Source: Microbacterium sp. lyk4-40-TSB-66
GTDB lineage: Bacteria; Actinomycetota; Actinomycetes; Actinomycetales; Microbacteriaceae
DNA length: 64,000 nucleotides
Reading direction: 5' to 3'
Assembly: GCF_030209475.1 (NCBI RefSeq)
Contig: NZ_JARVRW010000004.1
Span: 248,001-312,000 of the forward strand
Shown: piece after piece, positions 7,754 to 16,249 of the stretch
How the letters are laid out: every line of letters starts with the position of its first letter
How positions within the stretch are numbered: position 1 is the stretch's first letter
Notes under the pieces: model-generated
Told to the model about the DNA's origin: nothing
What the model saw: the letters and a program-made list of their open reading frames with translations, nothing else
The model's database searches: none
Made by a program: the position numbers and the translations under genes

Positions 7754-9060
7754 AGCACCACCGTCTCTCGCTCGGTCGCCGGCACTCCCGCGAGCGCCTG
7801 GTCGAGGTCGGCGAGGATGTCGTCGATGTCCTCGATGCCGATCGAGAGGCGGATGGTGCCGGGGAAGACTCCTGCGCGCTCGCGCTCGGCGACCGTGCGG
7901 GCGGAGTGCGAGGTGCTCTGCGGGTGCAGCACGAGCGACCGCACGTCGCCGAGGTGGGTCATGTGAGTGATGAGCTCCACGGATTGCACGACGTGTCGTG
8001 CGGCCTCGAGCCCGCCGCGCAGGGTCACGGTGAACACCGAACCGCTGCCGCGCGTCAGGTACCGCCGCCCCAGTTCGTGGTGGGGGTGCGACTCCAGGCC
8101 GACGTAGTCGACGCGCTCCACCTCGGGCCGCGCCTCGAGCCAGTGCGCCACGGTGAGCGCATTCTGCGACTGGCGCTCCACCCGCAGGCTCAGCGTCTCG
8201 ATGCCCTGACCGATGAGGAAGGCGTTCAGCGGCGAGGGGGCGGGGCCGAAGCGCGGGGCGACGCTCTCGCGGATGTACGCGCCGCGCGCGCGGGCGCCGT
8301 GCTTCTCGGCGTAGCTGGCGCCGCCCAGGCGGTCGGTCTGCACGAGATGGGGGAAACGATGGCCGGATGCCGCGGCGTCGAACCGCCCGTCGTCGACGAT
8401 GACTCCGCCGAGGACCGCCCCCTGGCCCGCGAGGAACTTGCTCGCCGAGTGCACGACGACGGCGGCACCGTGCTCGATCGGCCGCAGCAGGTAGGGCGTC
8501 GTGAACGTGCTGTCGACCACGAGAGGGATGCCGTGCTCCCGACCGATCGCGGAGATCGCGGCCACGTCGAGCACGTCGTTGCGGGCATTGGAGAGCGTCT
8601 CGGCGAAGAACGCCCGGGTACGCGGGGTGATGGCATTCCGCCACGCGTCGAGGTCGGACGTGTCGACGAACGTCGTCTCGATGCCCAGTCGCACGAGGTT
8701 GTCGAGGAGCAGTCCGCGCGTTCCCTCGTAGATGTGCTCCGAGACGACGATGTGATCGCCGGCACCGGCCAGGGCCAGCAGCGCCACCGTCACCGCGGCC
8801 TGGCCGCTGGAGACGAGGACGGCCTGATCGCCGCCTTCGATCGAGGCGAGACGCTCCTCGACCGCGTGCACGGTGGGGTTGCCGGTACGGGTGTAGCCGA
8901 AGCCGGTGCCCGAGCCGAAGTGCGCGGCCGACTCGTCGAGGTCGCGGAACGTGAACCCGGCGGTCAGGTAGATCGGCATCGCCCGCGGGGTGGCGGGCGC
9001 GGTGGCGGAGCCCGCGTGAACCTGTCGCGTCGAGAATCCGGATTCGGCGTCTGCGGCCAT
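7750..9060 (-). CDS. metY: O-acetylhomoserine (or O-acetylserine) sulfhydrylase
   Basis: A 436-residue PLP enzyme of the Cys/Met metabolism family that adds sulfide to an acylated homoserine or serine to make homocysteine or cysteine. The start is the ATG of MAADAESGF, with GGAAGGAG 8 bases upstream. Visible landmarks are GFGYTRTGNPTVHAVEERLA (substrate/PLP loop), LVSSGQAAVTVALLA, PLVVDSTFTTPYLLRPIEHG (the Asp that contacts PLP) and VVVHSASKFLAGQG with the Schiff-base lysine. A shorter loop region than typical cystathionine gamma-synthases favours MetY. It is the first gene of a coupled pair with the flavin monooxygenase. Confidence 0.88.
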   Translation of the reverse strand: MAADAESGFSTRQVHAGSATAPATPRAMPIYLTAGFTFRDLDESAAHFGSGTGFGYTRTGNPTVHAVEERLASIEGGDQAVLVSSGQAAVTVALLALAGAGDHIVVSEHIYEGTRGLLLDNLVRLGIETTFVDTSDLDAWRNAITPRTRAFFAETLSNARNDVLDVAAISAIGREHGIPLVVDSTFTTPYLLRPIEHGAAVVVHSASKFLAGQGAVLGGVIVDDGRFDAAASGHRFPHLVQTDRLGGASYAEKHGARARGAYIRESVAPRFGPAPSPLNAFLIGQGIETLSLRVERQSQNALTVAHWLEARPEVERVDYVGLESHPHHELGRRYLTRGSGSVFTVTLRGGLEAARHVVQSVELITHMTHLGDVRSLVLHPQSTSHSARTVAERERAGVFPGTIRLSIGIEDIDDILADLDQALAGVPATERETVVL

Positions 9061-9165
9061 GGGGCGCGCTCCTTCCTTCGGGTCGGCCCAGGCTCGCACG
9101 CGAGTGCGCTCAACGCCCAAACATGCGGCGTCGTGTTACGCAGGGGTGCGCGACCGGCCCGGTGG

Positions 9166-9171
9166 TATCGT
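9166..9171 (+). promoter_or_regulatory. -10 box of the leu leader
   Basis: TATCGT ends exactly six bases before the GTG of the leader ORF, the same geometry seen at many genes here, so the leader peptide is probably translated from a leaderless RNA. No good -35 box is visible. Confidence 0.5.
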
Positions 9172-9177
9172 GACGAG

Positions 9178-9228
9178 GTGCGGATCGCCGGCCTCCTCCT
9201 TAGCGGCCGCGACGAGACCTTGTTCTAG
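9178..9228 (+). CDS. leuL: Leucine-rich leader peptide upstream of leuCD
   Basis: A 16-codon ORF, GTG to TAG, encoding MRIAGLLLSGRDETLF. It contains three leucine codons in a row (9193-9201) and a fourth near the end. It ends 60 bases before leuC. The codons after the leucine run form the left arm of the hairpin described at 9207-9244. This is the classic layout of ribosome-mediated attenuation by charged leucine tRNA. The ORF is too short for gene finders; the support is its position, composition and the -10 box just before its start codon. Confidence 0.7.
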   Translation: MRIAGLLLSGRDETLF

Positions 9229-9257
9229 GCCTTTCTCGTCGCGGAGTTCGTCGCGGG
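9207..9257 (+). promoter_or_regulatory. leu leader hairpin with two competing right arms
   Basis: CCGCGACGAG (9207-9216) pairs perfectly with CTCGTCGCGG (9235-9244); a second partial partner, CGTCGCGG, follows at 9249-9256. A ribosome stalled on the leucine codons would cover the left arm. No T-run follows, so control could act on leuC translation (its GAGGAG is at 9273-9278) rather than on termination. Confidence 0.55.
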
Positions 9258-9288
9258 CCTCACACCCCTCCCGAGGAGAAACGCAAAC

Positions 9289-10806
9289 ATGAGCACCATT
9301 CCCGAGAACCCTCGAACCCTGGCCGAGAAGGTCTGGGACGACCACCTCGTCGTCAAGGGCGAGAACGGTCAGCCCGATCTCATCTACATCGACCTGCACC
9401 TCGTGCACGAGGTCACGAGCCCCCAGGCGTTCGACGGTCTGCGCGCCGAGGGGCGCCCCGTGCGCCGGCTCGATCTGACGATCGCCACCGAAGACCACAA
9501 CACCCCCACGCTCGACATCGACAAGCCGATCGCCGACCTCACCAGCCGCACGCAGATCGAGACGCTGCGCCGCAACGCCGCCGAGTTCGACGTGCGCATC
9601 CACTCGCTCGGCGACAAGGAGCAGGGCATCGTCCACGTCGTGGGGCCCCAGCTCGGGCTCACCATGCCGGGCATCACGGTCGTCTGCGGCGACTCGCACA
9701 CCTCCACCCACGGCGCGTTCGGCGCGATGGCTTTCGGCATCGGAACGAGCGAGGTCGAGCACGTGCTCGCCACGCAGACCCTGCCGTTGAAGCCTTTCAA
9801 GACGATGGCCATCACGGTCGAGGGCGATCTCAAGCCCGGCGTGACCGCGAAGGACATCATCCTGGCGATCATCGCCAAGATCGGCGCCAACGGCGGCCAG
9901 GGCTACGTGCTCGAGTTCCGCGGCAGCGCGATCCGCTCCCTCTCGATGGAGGGGCGCATGACGATGTGCAACATGTCGATCGAGGCCGGCGCCCGCGCGG
10001 GCATGATCGCCCCCGACGACACGACCTTCGCCTACGTGAAGGACAAGCCGCACGCCCCGCAGGGTCAGGACTGGGACGACGCGGTCGCCTACTGGCGCAC
10101 CCTGCCGAGCGACGAGGGCGCGGTCTATGACGCCGAGGTCTTCCTCGACGCCGCCGAACTCGAGCCGTTCGTCACCTGGGGGACCAACCCCGGTCAGGGC
10201 GTCTCGCTGTCGGACGTCGTCCCCACACCGGCCGACTTCGCCGACCCCAACGAGCGCGCCGCCGCCGAGCGGGCGCTGGAATACATGGACCTCGCCGCCG
10301 GCACCCCGATGAAGGACATCCCCGTGGATGCCGTGTTCATGGGCTCGTGCACCAACAGCCGCATCGAAGACCTCCGCGCCTTCGCCTCCGTCATCCAGGG
10401 CCGCACGAAGGCCGAGAACGTCCGCGTCATGGTCGTGCCGGGTTCGGCCCGTGTCCGTCTGGAGGCCGAGGCCGAGGGCCTCGACAAGGTGTTCGTGGAC
10501 TTCGGCGCCGAGTGGCGCTTCGCGGGCTGCTCGATGTGCCTGGGGATGAACCCCGACCAGCTCGCACCGGGGGAGCGCTGCGCCTCCACCTCGAACCGCA
10601 ACTTCGAGGGACGACAGGGTAAGGGCGGGCGCACCCACCTCGTGTCGCCGCTCGTCGCGGCGGCCACGGCCGTCCGCGGGACGCTCTCGAGCCCCGCCGA
10701 TCTCGACCCTTCGACAGACTCGGGTACCCCCGCCTCGGACGGCACACTGATCACCGGCGGTGCCTCCCGCACCGATGAGACCGTTTCGACCGGGGCGGAG
10801 GCCTGA
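9289..10806 (+). CDS. leuC: 3-isopropylmalate dehydratase large subunit
   Basis: A 505-residue aconitase-family subunit that, with LeuD, isomerises 2- to 3-isopropylmalate in leucine synthesis. The 4Fe-4S ligands are Cys in [13 protein letters not shown] and the pair in [12 protein letters not shown]; other landmarks are [20 protein letters not shown] and GEVCAST-like [27 protein letters not shown] precedes the ATG. The C-terminal 40 residues after [12 protein letters not shown] are an unusual Ser/Thr/Gly-rich tail, partly encoded by a repeat-like sequence at 10707-10724. leuD starts 1 base after the stop. Expression probably depends on the leader peptide upstream. Confidence 0.97.
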   Translation: MSTIPENPRTLAEKVWDDHLVVKGENGQPDLIYIDLHLVHEVTSPQAFDGLRAEGRPVRRLDLTIATEDHNTPTLDIDKPIADLTSRTQIETLRRNAAEFDVRIHSLGDKEQGIVHVVGPQLGLTMPGITVVCGDSHTSTHGAFGAMAFGIGTSEVEHVLATQTLPLKPFKTMAITVEGDLKPGVTAKDIILAIIAKIGANGGQGYVLEFRGSAIRSLSMEGRMTMCNMSIEAGARAGMIAPDDTTFAYVKDKPHAPQGQDWDDAVAYWRTLPSDEGAVYDAEVFLDAAELEPFVTWGTNPGQGVSLSDVVPTPADFADPNERAAAERALEYMDLAAGTPMKDIPVDAVFMGSCTNSRIEDLRAFASVIQGRTKAENVRVMVVPGSARVRLEAEAEGLDKVFVDFGAEWRFAGCSMCLGMNPDQLAPGERCASTSNRNFEGRQGKGGRTHLVSPLVAAATAVRGTLSSPADLDPSTDSGTPASDGTLITGGASRTDETVSTGAEA

Positions 10807-10807
10807 C

Positions 10808-11404
10808 ATGGAGAAGTTCCGCACGCACACCGGCATCGCCGCCCCGCTGAAGCGGTCGGCCGTCGACACCGACCAGATCATCCCCGCGGTCTTCCTCAAG
10901 CGCGTCACCAAGACCGGCTTCGACGACGCCCTCTTCGCCAACTGGCGCCAGGACCCCGACTTCATCCTCAATCAAGACGCCTACCGCTCGGCATCCGTCC
11001 TCGTCGCCGGTCCCGACTTCGGCACCGGTTCCAGCCGCGAGCACGCCGTCTGGGCGCTGCGCGACTACGGCTTCCAGGTGGTGCTGAGCCCGAAGTTCGC
11101 CGACATCTTCCGCGGCAACTCCGGCAAGCAGGGTCTCGTCACGGGCGTGATCAGCGAGGAAGACCTCGAGCGCATCTGGGCGGTGCTCGAGGAGCAGCCC
11201 GGCATCGAGATGACCGTCGATCTGCAGGCCAAGACGGCGACCGTCGGCGATCTCCAGGTCTCGTTCGACATCGACGATTACACTAGGTGGCGGCTTCTCG
11301 AAGGGCTCGACGACATCGGGCTCACGCTGCGTGACGAAGACAAGATCACGCAGTTCGAGGCGCGCCGCGAGGCATGGCGGCCGCGGACCCTCCCGGTCCG
11401 CTGA
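10808..11404 (+). CDS. leuD: 3-isopropylmalate dehydratase small subunit
   Basis: A 198-residue swivel-domain partner of LeuC. The start [20 protein letters not shown] follows the leuC stop by one base with GGAGG inside the end of leuC. Family motifs are [14 protein letters not shown] near residue 18, the substrate loop [17 protein letters not shown] near residue 68 and [14 protein letters not shown] near residue 97. Length is normal. Translation is probably coupled to leuC. Confidence 0.97.
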   Translation: MEKFRTHTGIAAPLKRSAVDTDQIIPAVFLKRVTKTGFDDALFANWRQDPDFILNQDAYRSASVLVAGPDFGTGSSREHAVWALRDYGFQVVLSPKFADIFRGNSGKQGLVTGVISEEDLERIWAVLEEQPGIEMTVDLQAKTATVGDLQVSFDIDDYTRWRLLEGLDDIGLTLRDEDKITQFEARREAWRPRTLPVR

Positions 11405-11467
11405 GCCCGGTCGACCCGATCGGGTCGATTCGCCGCCCCTCGTCAACGAAGTGAGGTCCACCCCCCT

Positions 11468-12841
11468 ATGAGCACACTCGTCACCGACTCCGGAGACCGC
11501 ATCCCCGGGCAGCCGGATTGGGAAGAGGCCGAGACCCTCACGATCCGCGGCGGTCGTCCGTTGCGCGGCACCGTCGAGGTCAAGGGGGCGAAGAACCTCG
11601 TCACGAAGGCGATGGTGGCGGCGCTCCTCGGCGACACCACGAGCACGCTTCGCGACGTCCCGATGATCAGCGACGTCAAGGTCGTGCGTTCGCTGCTCGA
11701 GGTCCACGGCGTGACCGTGACCGAGGGCGACGAAGAGGGCACGCTGCACCTCGACCCCTCGGGCGCGGTCGCCGCGCACTTCGAGGAGATCGACGCGCAC
11801 GCGGGCGCTTCGCGCATTCCGATCCTCTTCTGCGGACCGCTTCTGCACCTGCTCGGCGAGGCGCTCATCCCCGACCTCGGCGGATGCCGCATCGGCGACC
11901 GGCCGATCAACTTCCACATGGATGCCCTCCGCGCCTTCGGCGCGGTCGTCGACAAGAGCTACGAGGGCATCCGCATCACCGCCCCCAATGGGCTGCACGG
12001 TGCGAACATCACGCTGCCCTACCCCAGCGTCGGTGCGACCGAGCAGGTGCTGCTGACGGCCGTGCGCGCCAAGGGCGTGACGGAGCTGCGCAACGCCGCG
12101 ATCGAGCCCGAGATCATGGACCTCATCGCGGTGCTGCAGAAGATGGGCGCGATCATCTCGTACGAGCCCAACCGCGTCATCTTCATCGAGGGCGTGGAGC
12201 GTCTCGACGGCTACGACCACCGCGCGATCTTCGACCGCAACGAGGCCGCCTCGTGGGCGTGCGCCGCCCTCGCCACCGACGGTGAGATCTTCGCCAAGGG
12301 CGCCCGTCAGCAGGACATGCTGACCTTCCTCAACGTCTTCCGCAAGGCCGGCGGCTGGTTCGACGTCCGCGAGGACGGCATCCTGTTCCGTCGCGGCGAC
12401 GCGCTCAAGCCCGTCATGGTCGAAACCGACGTGCACCCCGGCTTCATGACCGACTGGCAGCAGCCGCTCATCGTCGCCCTCACCCAGGCGTCGGGCACCT
12501 CCGTCGTGCACGAGACGGTGTACGAGAACCGCCTGGGCTTCACCGAGGCCCTGAACAAGATGGGCGCCGACATCGTCGTGCACCCGAAGGGGCTCGACAG
12601 CGCCGACCGTCGCGTTCCCCGTCGGGATCTCGAGCAGGCGGCCGTCATCAACGGACCCACGCCCCTGCACGCGGCCGACGTCGAAGTGCCGGACCTCCGG
12701 GGCGGGTACAGCTACGTCATCGCCGCTCTGGCCGCTCAAGGCGAGTCGACGGTGCGCAACATCGGCATCATCCGCCGCGGCTACGAGAAGTTCCTCGAGA
12801 AGCTCACCGCCCTCGACGCCGATTTCGACGTCGCGGGATGA
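11468..12841 (+). CDS. murA: UDP-N-acetylglucosamine 1-carboxyvinyltransferase
   Basis: A 457-residue EPSP-synthase-fold enzyme that transfers enolpyruvate from PEP to UDP-GlcNAc, the first committed step of peptidoglycan synthesis, in the cytoplasm. The substrate lysine region is VEVKGAKNLVTKAM near residue 38 and the catalytic, fosfomycin-reactive cysteine is in LGGCRIGDRPINFHMDALRA near residue 140. It is some 35 residues longer than the Escherichia coli enzyme, mainly an N-terminal extension and loop insertions. GAAGTGAGG lies 12 bases before the ATG. The stop overlaps the next start (ATGA). Divergence from classical MurA is noticeable but the catalytic set is present. Confidence 0.92.
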   Translation: MSTLVTDSGDRIPGQPDWEEAETLTIRGGRPLRGTVEVKGAKNLVTKAMVAALLGDTTSTLRDVPMISDVKVVRSLLEVHGVTVTEGDEEGTLHLDPSGAVAAHFEEIDAHAGASRIPILFCGPLLHLLGEALIPDLGGCRIGDRPINFHMDALRAFGAVVDKSYEGIRITAPNGLHGANITLPYPSVGATEQVLLTAVRAKGVTELRNAAIEPEIMDLIAVLQKMGAIISYEPNRVIFIEGVERLDGYDHRAIFDRNEAASWACAALATDGEIFAKGARQQDMLTFLNVFRKAGGWFDVREDGILFRRGDALKPVMVETDVHPGFMTDWQQPLIVALTQASGTSVVHETVYENRLGFTEALNKMGADIVVHPKGLDSADRRVPRRDLEQAAVINGPTPLHAADVEVPDLRGGYSYVIAALAAQGESTVRNIGIIRRGYEKFLEKLTALDADFDVAG

Positions 12842-13587
12842 GGTCGGTGACCGCGACCCCCGAGAAGAGTCGCCCGAGCGTCTTCTGGCCGCTCGCGGCG
12901 ATCATCGTGCCCGCGGTGGGGCTCTTCGCCCGCATCGAGATCCGCGGTGCGGAGCACCTGCCCCGCGACGGCGCGTACGTGCTGGCGCCGAACCACAACT
13001 CGGAGTTCGACCCGCTCGTCGTGGCGGTCGCCGTGTGGCGGCTCGGCCGCGCCCCCCGGTTCATGGCGAAAGAGAGCCTCTTCCGCGTTCCCGTGCTGGG
13101 TGCGGCGCTCAAGGCGACCGGCATGGTGCCCGTCCCGCGTGCGTCGTCGGGAGCCAACCAGTCGATGAAGGCCGCCGAGCAGATCGCTCGCGACGGTCGA
13201 GGCGTGATCGTCTACGCCGAGGGCACGCTGACCCGCGACCCCGACCTGTGGCCGATGCGCGGCAAGACCGGAGCCGTACGCCTGGCCCTGGCGGGCGGTC
13301 TCCCGCTCATCCCGATGGCGCAGTGGGGCGTGCAGCAGATCCTGCCGCGCTACGGCAAGCTCCGCTTCCCCCGGCGCTCGCACGTCATCGTGGAGTTCGG
13401 ACCGGCGATGGACCTCTCGGCGTACGCGGCGACGCCGACGCAGCCCTCGACGCTGATCGCTGCGACCGACACGATGATGAACCGCGTGGCGGGCATGCTC
13501 TCCGGCATCCGGGGTCTTCCCGCGCCGACCGTACGCTGGGACCCGACGAAGCACGGGCAGAACGAGACGGGGCGCCTTGAGCCGTAA
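12838..13587 (+). CDS. plsC: 1-acyl-sn-glycerol-3-phosphate acyltransferase
   Basis: A 249-residue lysophosphatidate acyltransferase that adds the second acyl chain in phosphatidic acid synthesis at the inner membrane. The catalytic HX4D motif is NHNSEFD near residue 50, a hydrophobic anchor (FWPLAAIIVPAVGLFA) precedes it, and EGTLTRD near residue 128 is the acceptor-binding EGTR-type motif. The ATG overlaps the murA stop. The 3' end overlaps the TTG start of gpsA by 11 bases, so murA-plsC-gpsA-ddl read as one unit. Confidence 0.93.
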   Translation: MRSVTATPEKSRPSVFWPLAAIIVPAVGLFARIEIRGAEHLPRDGAYVLAPNHNSEFDPLVVAVAVWRLGRAPRFMAKESLFRVPVLGAALKATGMVPVPRASSGANQSMKAAEQIARDGRGVIVYAEGTLTRDPDLWPMRGKTGAVRLALAGGLPLIPMAQWGVQQILPRYGKLRFPRRSHVIVEFGPAMDLSAYAATPTQPSTLIAATDTMMNRVAGMLSGIRGLPAPTVRWDPTKHGQNETGRLEP

Positions 13588-14719
13588 GAACGTCGCTCCC
13601 GCGGCGGGACCGAAGGTCGCCGTCATCGGCGCCGGCAGCTGGGGCACGACGTTCGGCAAGATCCTCGCCGACGGCGGAGCCTCGGTCGTCATGTGGGCCC
13701 GCCGGCCGGAGCTGGCCGCCGAGATCACCGAGTCCAAGCGCAACAGCCGATACCTGTCGGGCATCAACCTGCCGCGGACGATGACGGCCACGACCGACCT
13801 CGCCGAAGCCCTGCGCGGCGCCGAGCAGATCTACCTGTCGGTGCCGAGCCAGTCGCTGCGCGAGAACCTCGCCGCCATCAAGCCGTTCGTGGAGCACACC
13901 GACGTGCCGATCGTCTCGCTCATGAAGGGCGTCGAGAAGTCGACGGGCCTTCGCATGAGCCAGGTCATCGAGCAGGTGCTGCAGTGCGACCCGGCGCGCA
14001 TCGCGGTGGCGTCCGGTCCCAACCTCGCCCTCGAGATCGCGCGCGAGCAGCCCACGGCGGCCGTCATCAGCTCTCTGAGCCCCGAGACGGCCGAGGCGGT
14101 GGCCCGTCGCGCGCGCAACCGGTACTTCCGCTCGTTCGTCAACACCGATGTGATCGGCACCGAGTTCGGTGGCGTGCTGAAGAACCTCATCGCGGTGGCG
14201 ATCGGCATCGTCGACGGCGTCGGCTACGGCGAGAACACCAAGGCCTCGATCATCACGCGGGGGCTCGTCGAGATGACCGACTTCGCCGTGGCACAGGGCG
14301 CGAAGCCCGAGACGCTGCAGGGCCTCGCCGGACTCGGCGACCTGATCGCGACGTGCCAGTCGCCGCTCAGTCGCAACAACACCGCCGGGCGACTGCTCGG
14401 CCAGGGATACGGCTACAAAGAAGTCGTGGCCCAGATGCAGCAGACCGCCGAGGGCTTGGCATCCGTGGCCCCCGTGCTCCAGCTCGCGAAGCAGGTCGGC
14501 GTCGACATGCCCATCGTGCAGCAGGTGAAGATGGTGCTCGACGGCACCATGGACCCGCGCGACATCGCGCCGCACCTGACGACAGACGACGACCAGCCGC
14601 AGGGCGAGAGGACGCAGAATGACCAAACCGGTGGTGGTGGTGCTCTTCGGCGGGCGCTCCAGCGAGCATTCGATCAGTTCCGCCACGGCGGGCGGGGTGC
14701 TGCGGGCGATCGACCGTGA
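13577..14719 (+). CDS. gpsA: NAD(P)-dependent glycerol-3-phosphate dehydrogenase, C-terminally extended
   Basis: GpsA makes sn-glycerol-3-phosphate from dihydroxyacetone phosphate for phospholipid synthesis. The nucleotide site GAGSWGTTFGKILAD is near residue 16, VASGPNLALEIA near residue 142 and the catalytic/substrate segment TEFGGVLKNLIAVAIGI near residue 195 (catalytic Lys). The start is a TTG inside the plsC end; no better start is seen. At 380 residues it is about 35 longer than usual: the last 34 codons run out of frame through the first 101 bases of ddl and encode a Gly/Arg-rich tail with no family match. An in-phase ATGA junction exists one frame away, suggesting a small indel. Confidence 0.93.
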   Translation: MSRKNVAPAAGPKVAVIGAGSWGTTFGKILADGGASVVMWARRPELAAEITESKRNSRYLSGINLPRTMTATTDLAEALRGAEQIYLSVPSQSLRENLAAIKPFVEHTDVPIVSLMKGVEKSTGLRMSQVIEQVLQCDPARIAVASGPNLALEIAREQPTAAVISSLSPETAEAVARRARNRYFRSFVNTDVIGTEFGGVLKNLIAVAIGIVDGVGYGENTKASIITRGLVEMTDFAVAQGAKPETLQGLAGLGDLIATCQSPLSRNNTAGRLLGQGYGYKEVVAQMQQTAEGLASVAPVLQLAKQVGVDMPIVQQVKMVLDGTMDPRDIAPHLTTDDDQPQGERTQNDQTGGGGALRRALQRAFDQFRHGGRGAAGDRP

Positions 14720-15704
14720 CCGCTTCCGGGTGATCCCGGTCGGCATCACGCGCGAGGGCGCCTTCGTGCTCGAAGACGACGCCCCCGACAAGTTCGCCCT
14801 GCGTCCCGAGGCCCTCCCCGAGGTGGTCGACAACGGCTCCCGCGTGCGGCTCCCCGACTCGACGCTGTCGCGCGAGTGGACGGTGACGGATGCCGACGGT
14901 ACCCGGTCGCTCGGCGAGGTCGACGTCGTGCTGCCGATCCTGCACGGCCGCTTCGGCGAAGACGGCACGGTGCAGGGCCTGCTCGAGCTGCTCGGCATCC
15001 CCTACGCCGGCGGCGGCGTGCTCATGTCGGCGATCGGCATGAGCAAACACGTCACCAAGCAGGTGCTGCGCGCGGCGAACGTGCCGGTGGTGCCGTGGGT
15101 GGCCGTGACCCGGGCCGACCTCGCGCGCGACCGCGCGCTGTGGGAGCGACGCATGCGCGCCCTCGACCTGCCGGTGTTCGTCAAGCCCAACGAAGCGGGT
15201 TCGAGCGTGGGCGTGACGAAGGTCTCGCGGTGGGAAGACCTCGATGCCGCTCTCGACACCGCCTTCGCCGAAGACCGCTTGGCGCTCATCGAGCAGGCCA
15301 TCGTCGGTCGCGAGCTCGAGTGCGGCGTGCTGCCCGGACGCGACGGGGGACCGGTGCGCGTGAGCGTCGCGGGCGAGATCGTCGTGACGGGGCGGGAGTT
15401 CTACGACTTCGAGGCGAAGTACCTCAACGCGCCCGGTGTCGACCTCGTGTGCCCCGCCGAGCTCGGCGAGGGCGAACTCACCCAGATGCAGCGCATCGCC
15501 GCCCAGGCGTTCGAGGCGATCGGGGGACAGGGGCTCGCGCGCGTCGACTTCTTCTACACCGGCACCGAGTTCTTCGTGAACGAGGTGAACACCATGCCCG
15601 GGTTCACGCCGATCTCCATGTTCCCCACCTGCTGGATCGCCTCGGGACTGTCGTACCCCGATCTCATCAGCGACCTGCTCGACGCCGCGCTCGAGAAGGC
15701 CTGA
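14619..15704 (+). CDS. ddl: D-alanine--D-alanine ligase
   Basis: A 361-residue ATP-grasp ligase that joins two D-alanines for the peptidoglycan stem. The N-terminal VVVLFGGRSSEHSISSATA, HGRFGEDGTVQGLLELLGIP near residue 110, the ATP-binding FVKPNEAGSSVGVTKV near residue 187 and FFVNEVNTMPGFTPISMFP near residue 320 are all family signatures. AGAGGA sits 8 bases before the ATG, so this start is well supported even though it lies 101 bases inside the extended gpsA frame. It converges on the DUF3515 lipoprotein gene. Confidence 0.97.
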   Translation: MTKPVVVVLFGGRSSEHSISSATAGGVLRAIDRDRFRVIPVGITREGAFVLEDDAPDKFALRPEALPEVVDNGSRVRLPDSTLSREWTVTDADGTRSLGEVDVVLPILHGRFGEDGTVQGLLELLGIPYAGGGVLMSAIGMSKHVTKQVLRAANVPVVPWVAVTRADLARDRALWERRMRALDLPVFVKPNEAGSSVGVTKVSRWEDLDAALDTAFAEDRLALIEQAIVGRELECGVLPGRDGGPVRVSVAGEIVVTGREFYDFEAKYLNAPGVDLVCPAELGEGELTQMQRIAAQAFEAIGGQGLARVDFFYTGTEFFVNEVNTMPGFTPISMFPTCWIASGLSYPDLISDLLDAALEKA

Positions 15705-15714
15705 GAGCCGCGAC

Positions 15715-16224
15715 TCAGGGCGCGGGGGTCGGCGTCGGTGAGGCTGCCGTGTCGGATGCCGCGGTGCAGACCGATCCGGTCGGCTGCAGGTACTCGCGGA
15801 TGAGGGGCCCCAGCGCCTGGGCGACGTCGCCGCTGCTGGCGGTGTCGAAGTCGAGGTAGACCTGCAGGGCGGGGCTGCGTCCGAACGTCGTCAGCGTGTA
15901 CCGGTTGTTGGCGGCCTGCGACTCGTCGACGAGCCAGTCGACGCCGTCGAACGAGCGGCACGGCAGGGTCGACGGCGCCGGGGGCTCGAGGCCGCAGGTC
16001 ATGAGGATGGATGCCGGGTTACCCCAGGCCCCGGTCGCCTGCGCGTCGGTCCAGCGACGTTCCTGGCCCGAGATGCTGCTCGGCAGGCGAGTGATCACGG
16101 ACGCGCACGCGGGGTCGTTGGAGAGCTTCGCGGGCTCCATCGCCACCGTCGTGCTGCACGCCGCAAGCCCCGGGACCAGGGCGAGGACGGCGAGGAGCGC
16201 GAGGGTACGGGAGGAGCGGGGCAC
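15715..16224 (-). CDS. DUF3515 family lipoprotein
   Basis: A 169-residue actinobacterial DUF3515 protein of unknown role. It starts with a signal peptide and lipobox (LALVPGLAACSTT, Cys about residue 23), so it is predicted to be anchored outside the membrane. The conserved part includes WGNPASILMTCGLEPPAP and a C-terminal Pro/Thr tail. The GTG start is preceded, after six bases, by TAGCCT (16231-16236 on the other strand), suggesting a leaderless message. It is divergent from thiL with only 25 bases between start codons. Confidence 0.85.
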   Translation of the reverse strand: MPRSSRTLALLAVLALVPGLAACSTTVAMEPAKLSNDPACASVITRLPSSISGQERRWTDAQATGAWGNPASILMTCGLEPPAPSTLPCRSFDGVDWLVDESQAANNRYTLTTFGRSPALQVYLDFDTASSGDVAQALGPLIREYLQPTGSVCTAASDTAASPTPTPAP

Positions 16225-16230
16225 CCGTCC

Positions 16231-16243
16231 AGGCTAATAGCGT
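16231..16243. promoter_or_regulatory. Abutting divergent -10 boxes of DUF3515 and thiL
   Basis: AGGCTA at 16231-16236 reads TAGCCT on the minus strand, six bases from the DUF3515 GTG. TAGCGT at 16238-16243 lies six bases from the thiL GTG. The two promoters must share DNA, so polymerase binding is likely exclusive. Confidence 0.5.
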
Positions 16244-16249
16244 GGGAGG

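Noticed and set aside
9121..9288. T-box riboswitch before leuC
   Set aside because: No specifier stem or TGG antiterminator bulge is visible, and the leader peptide gives a simpler explanation.
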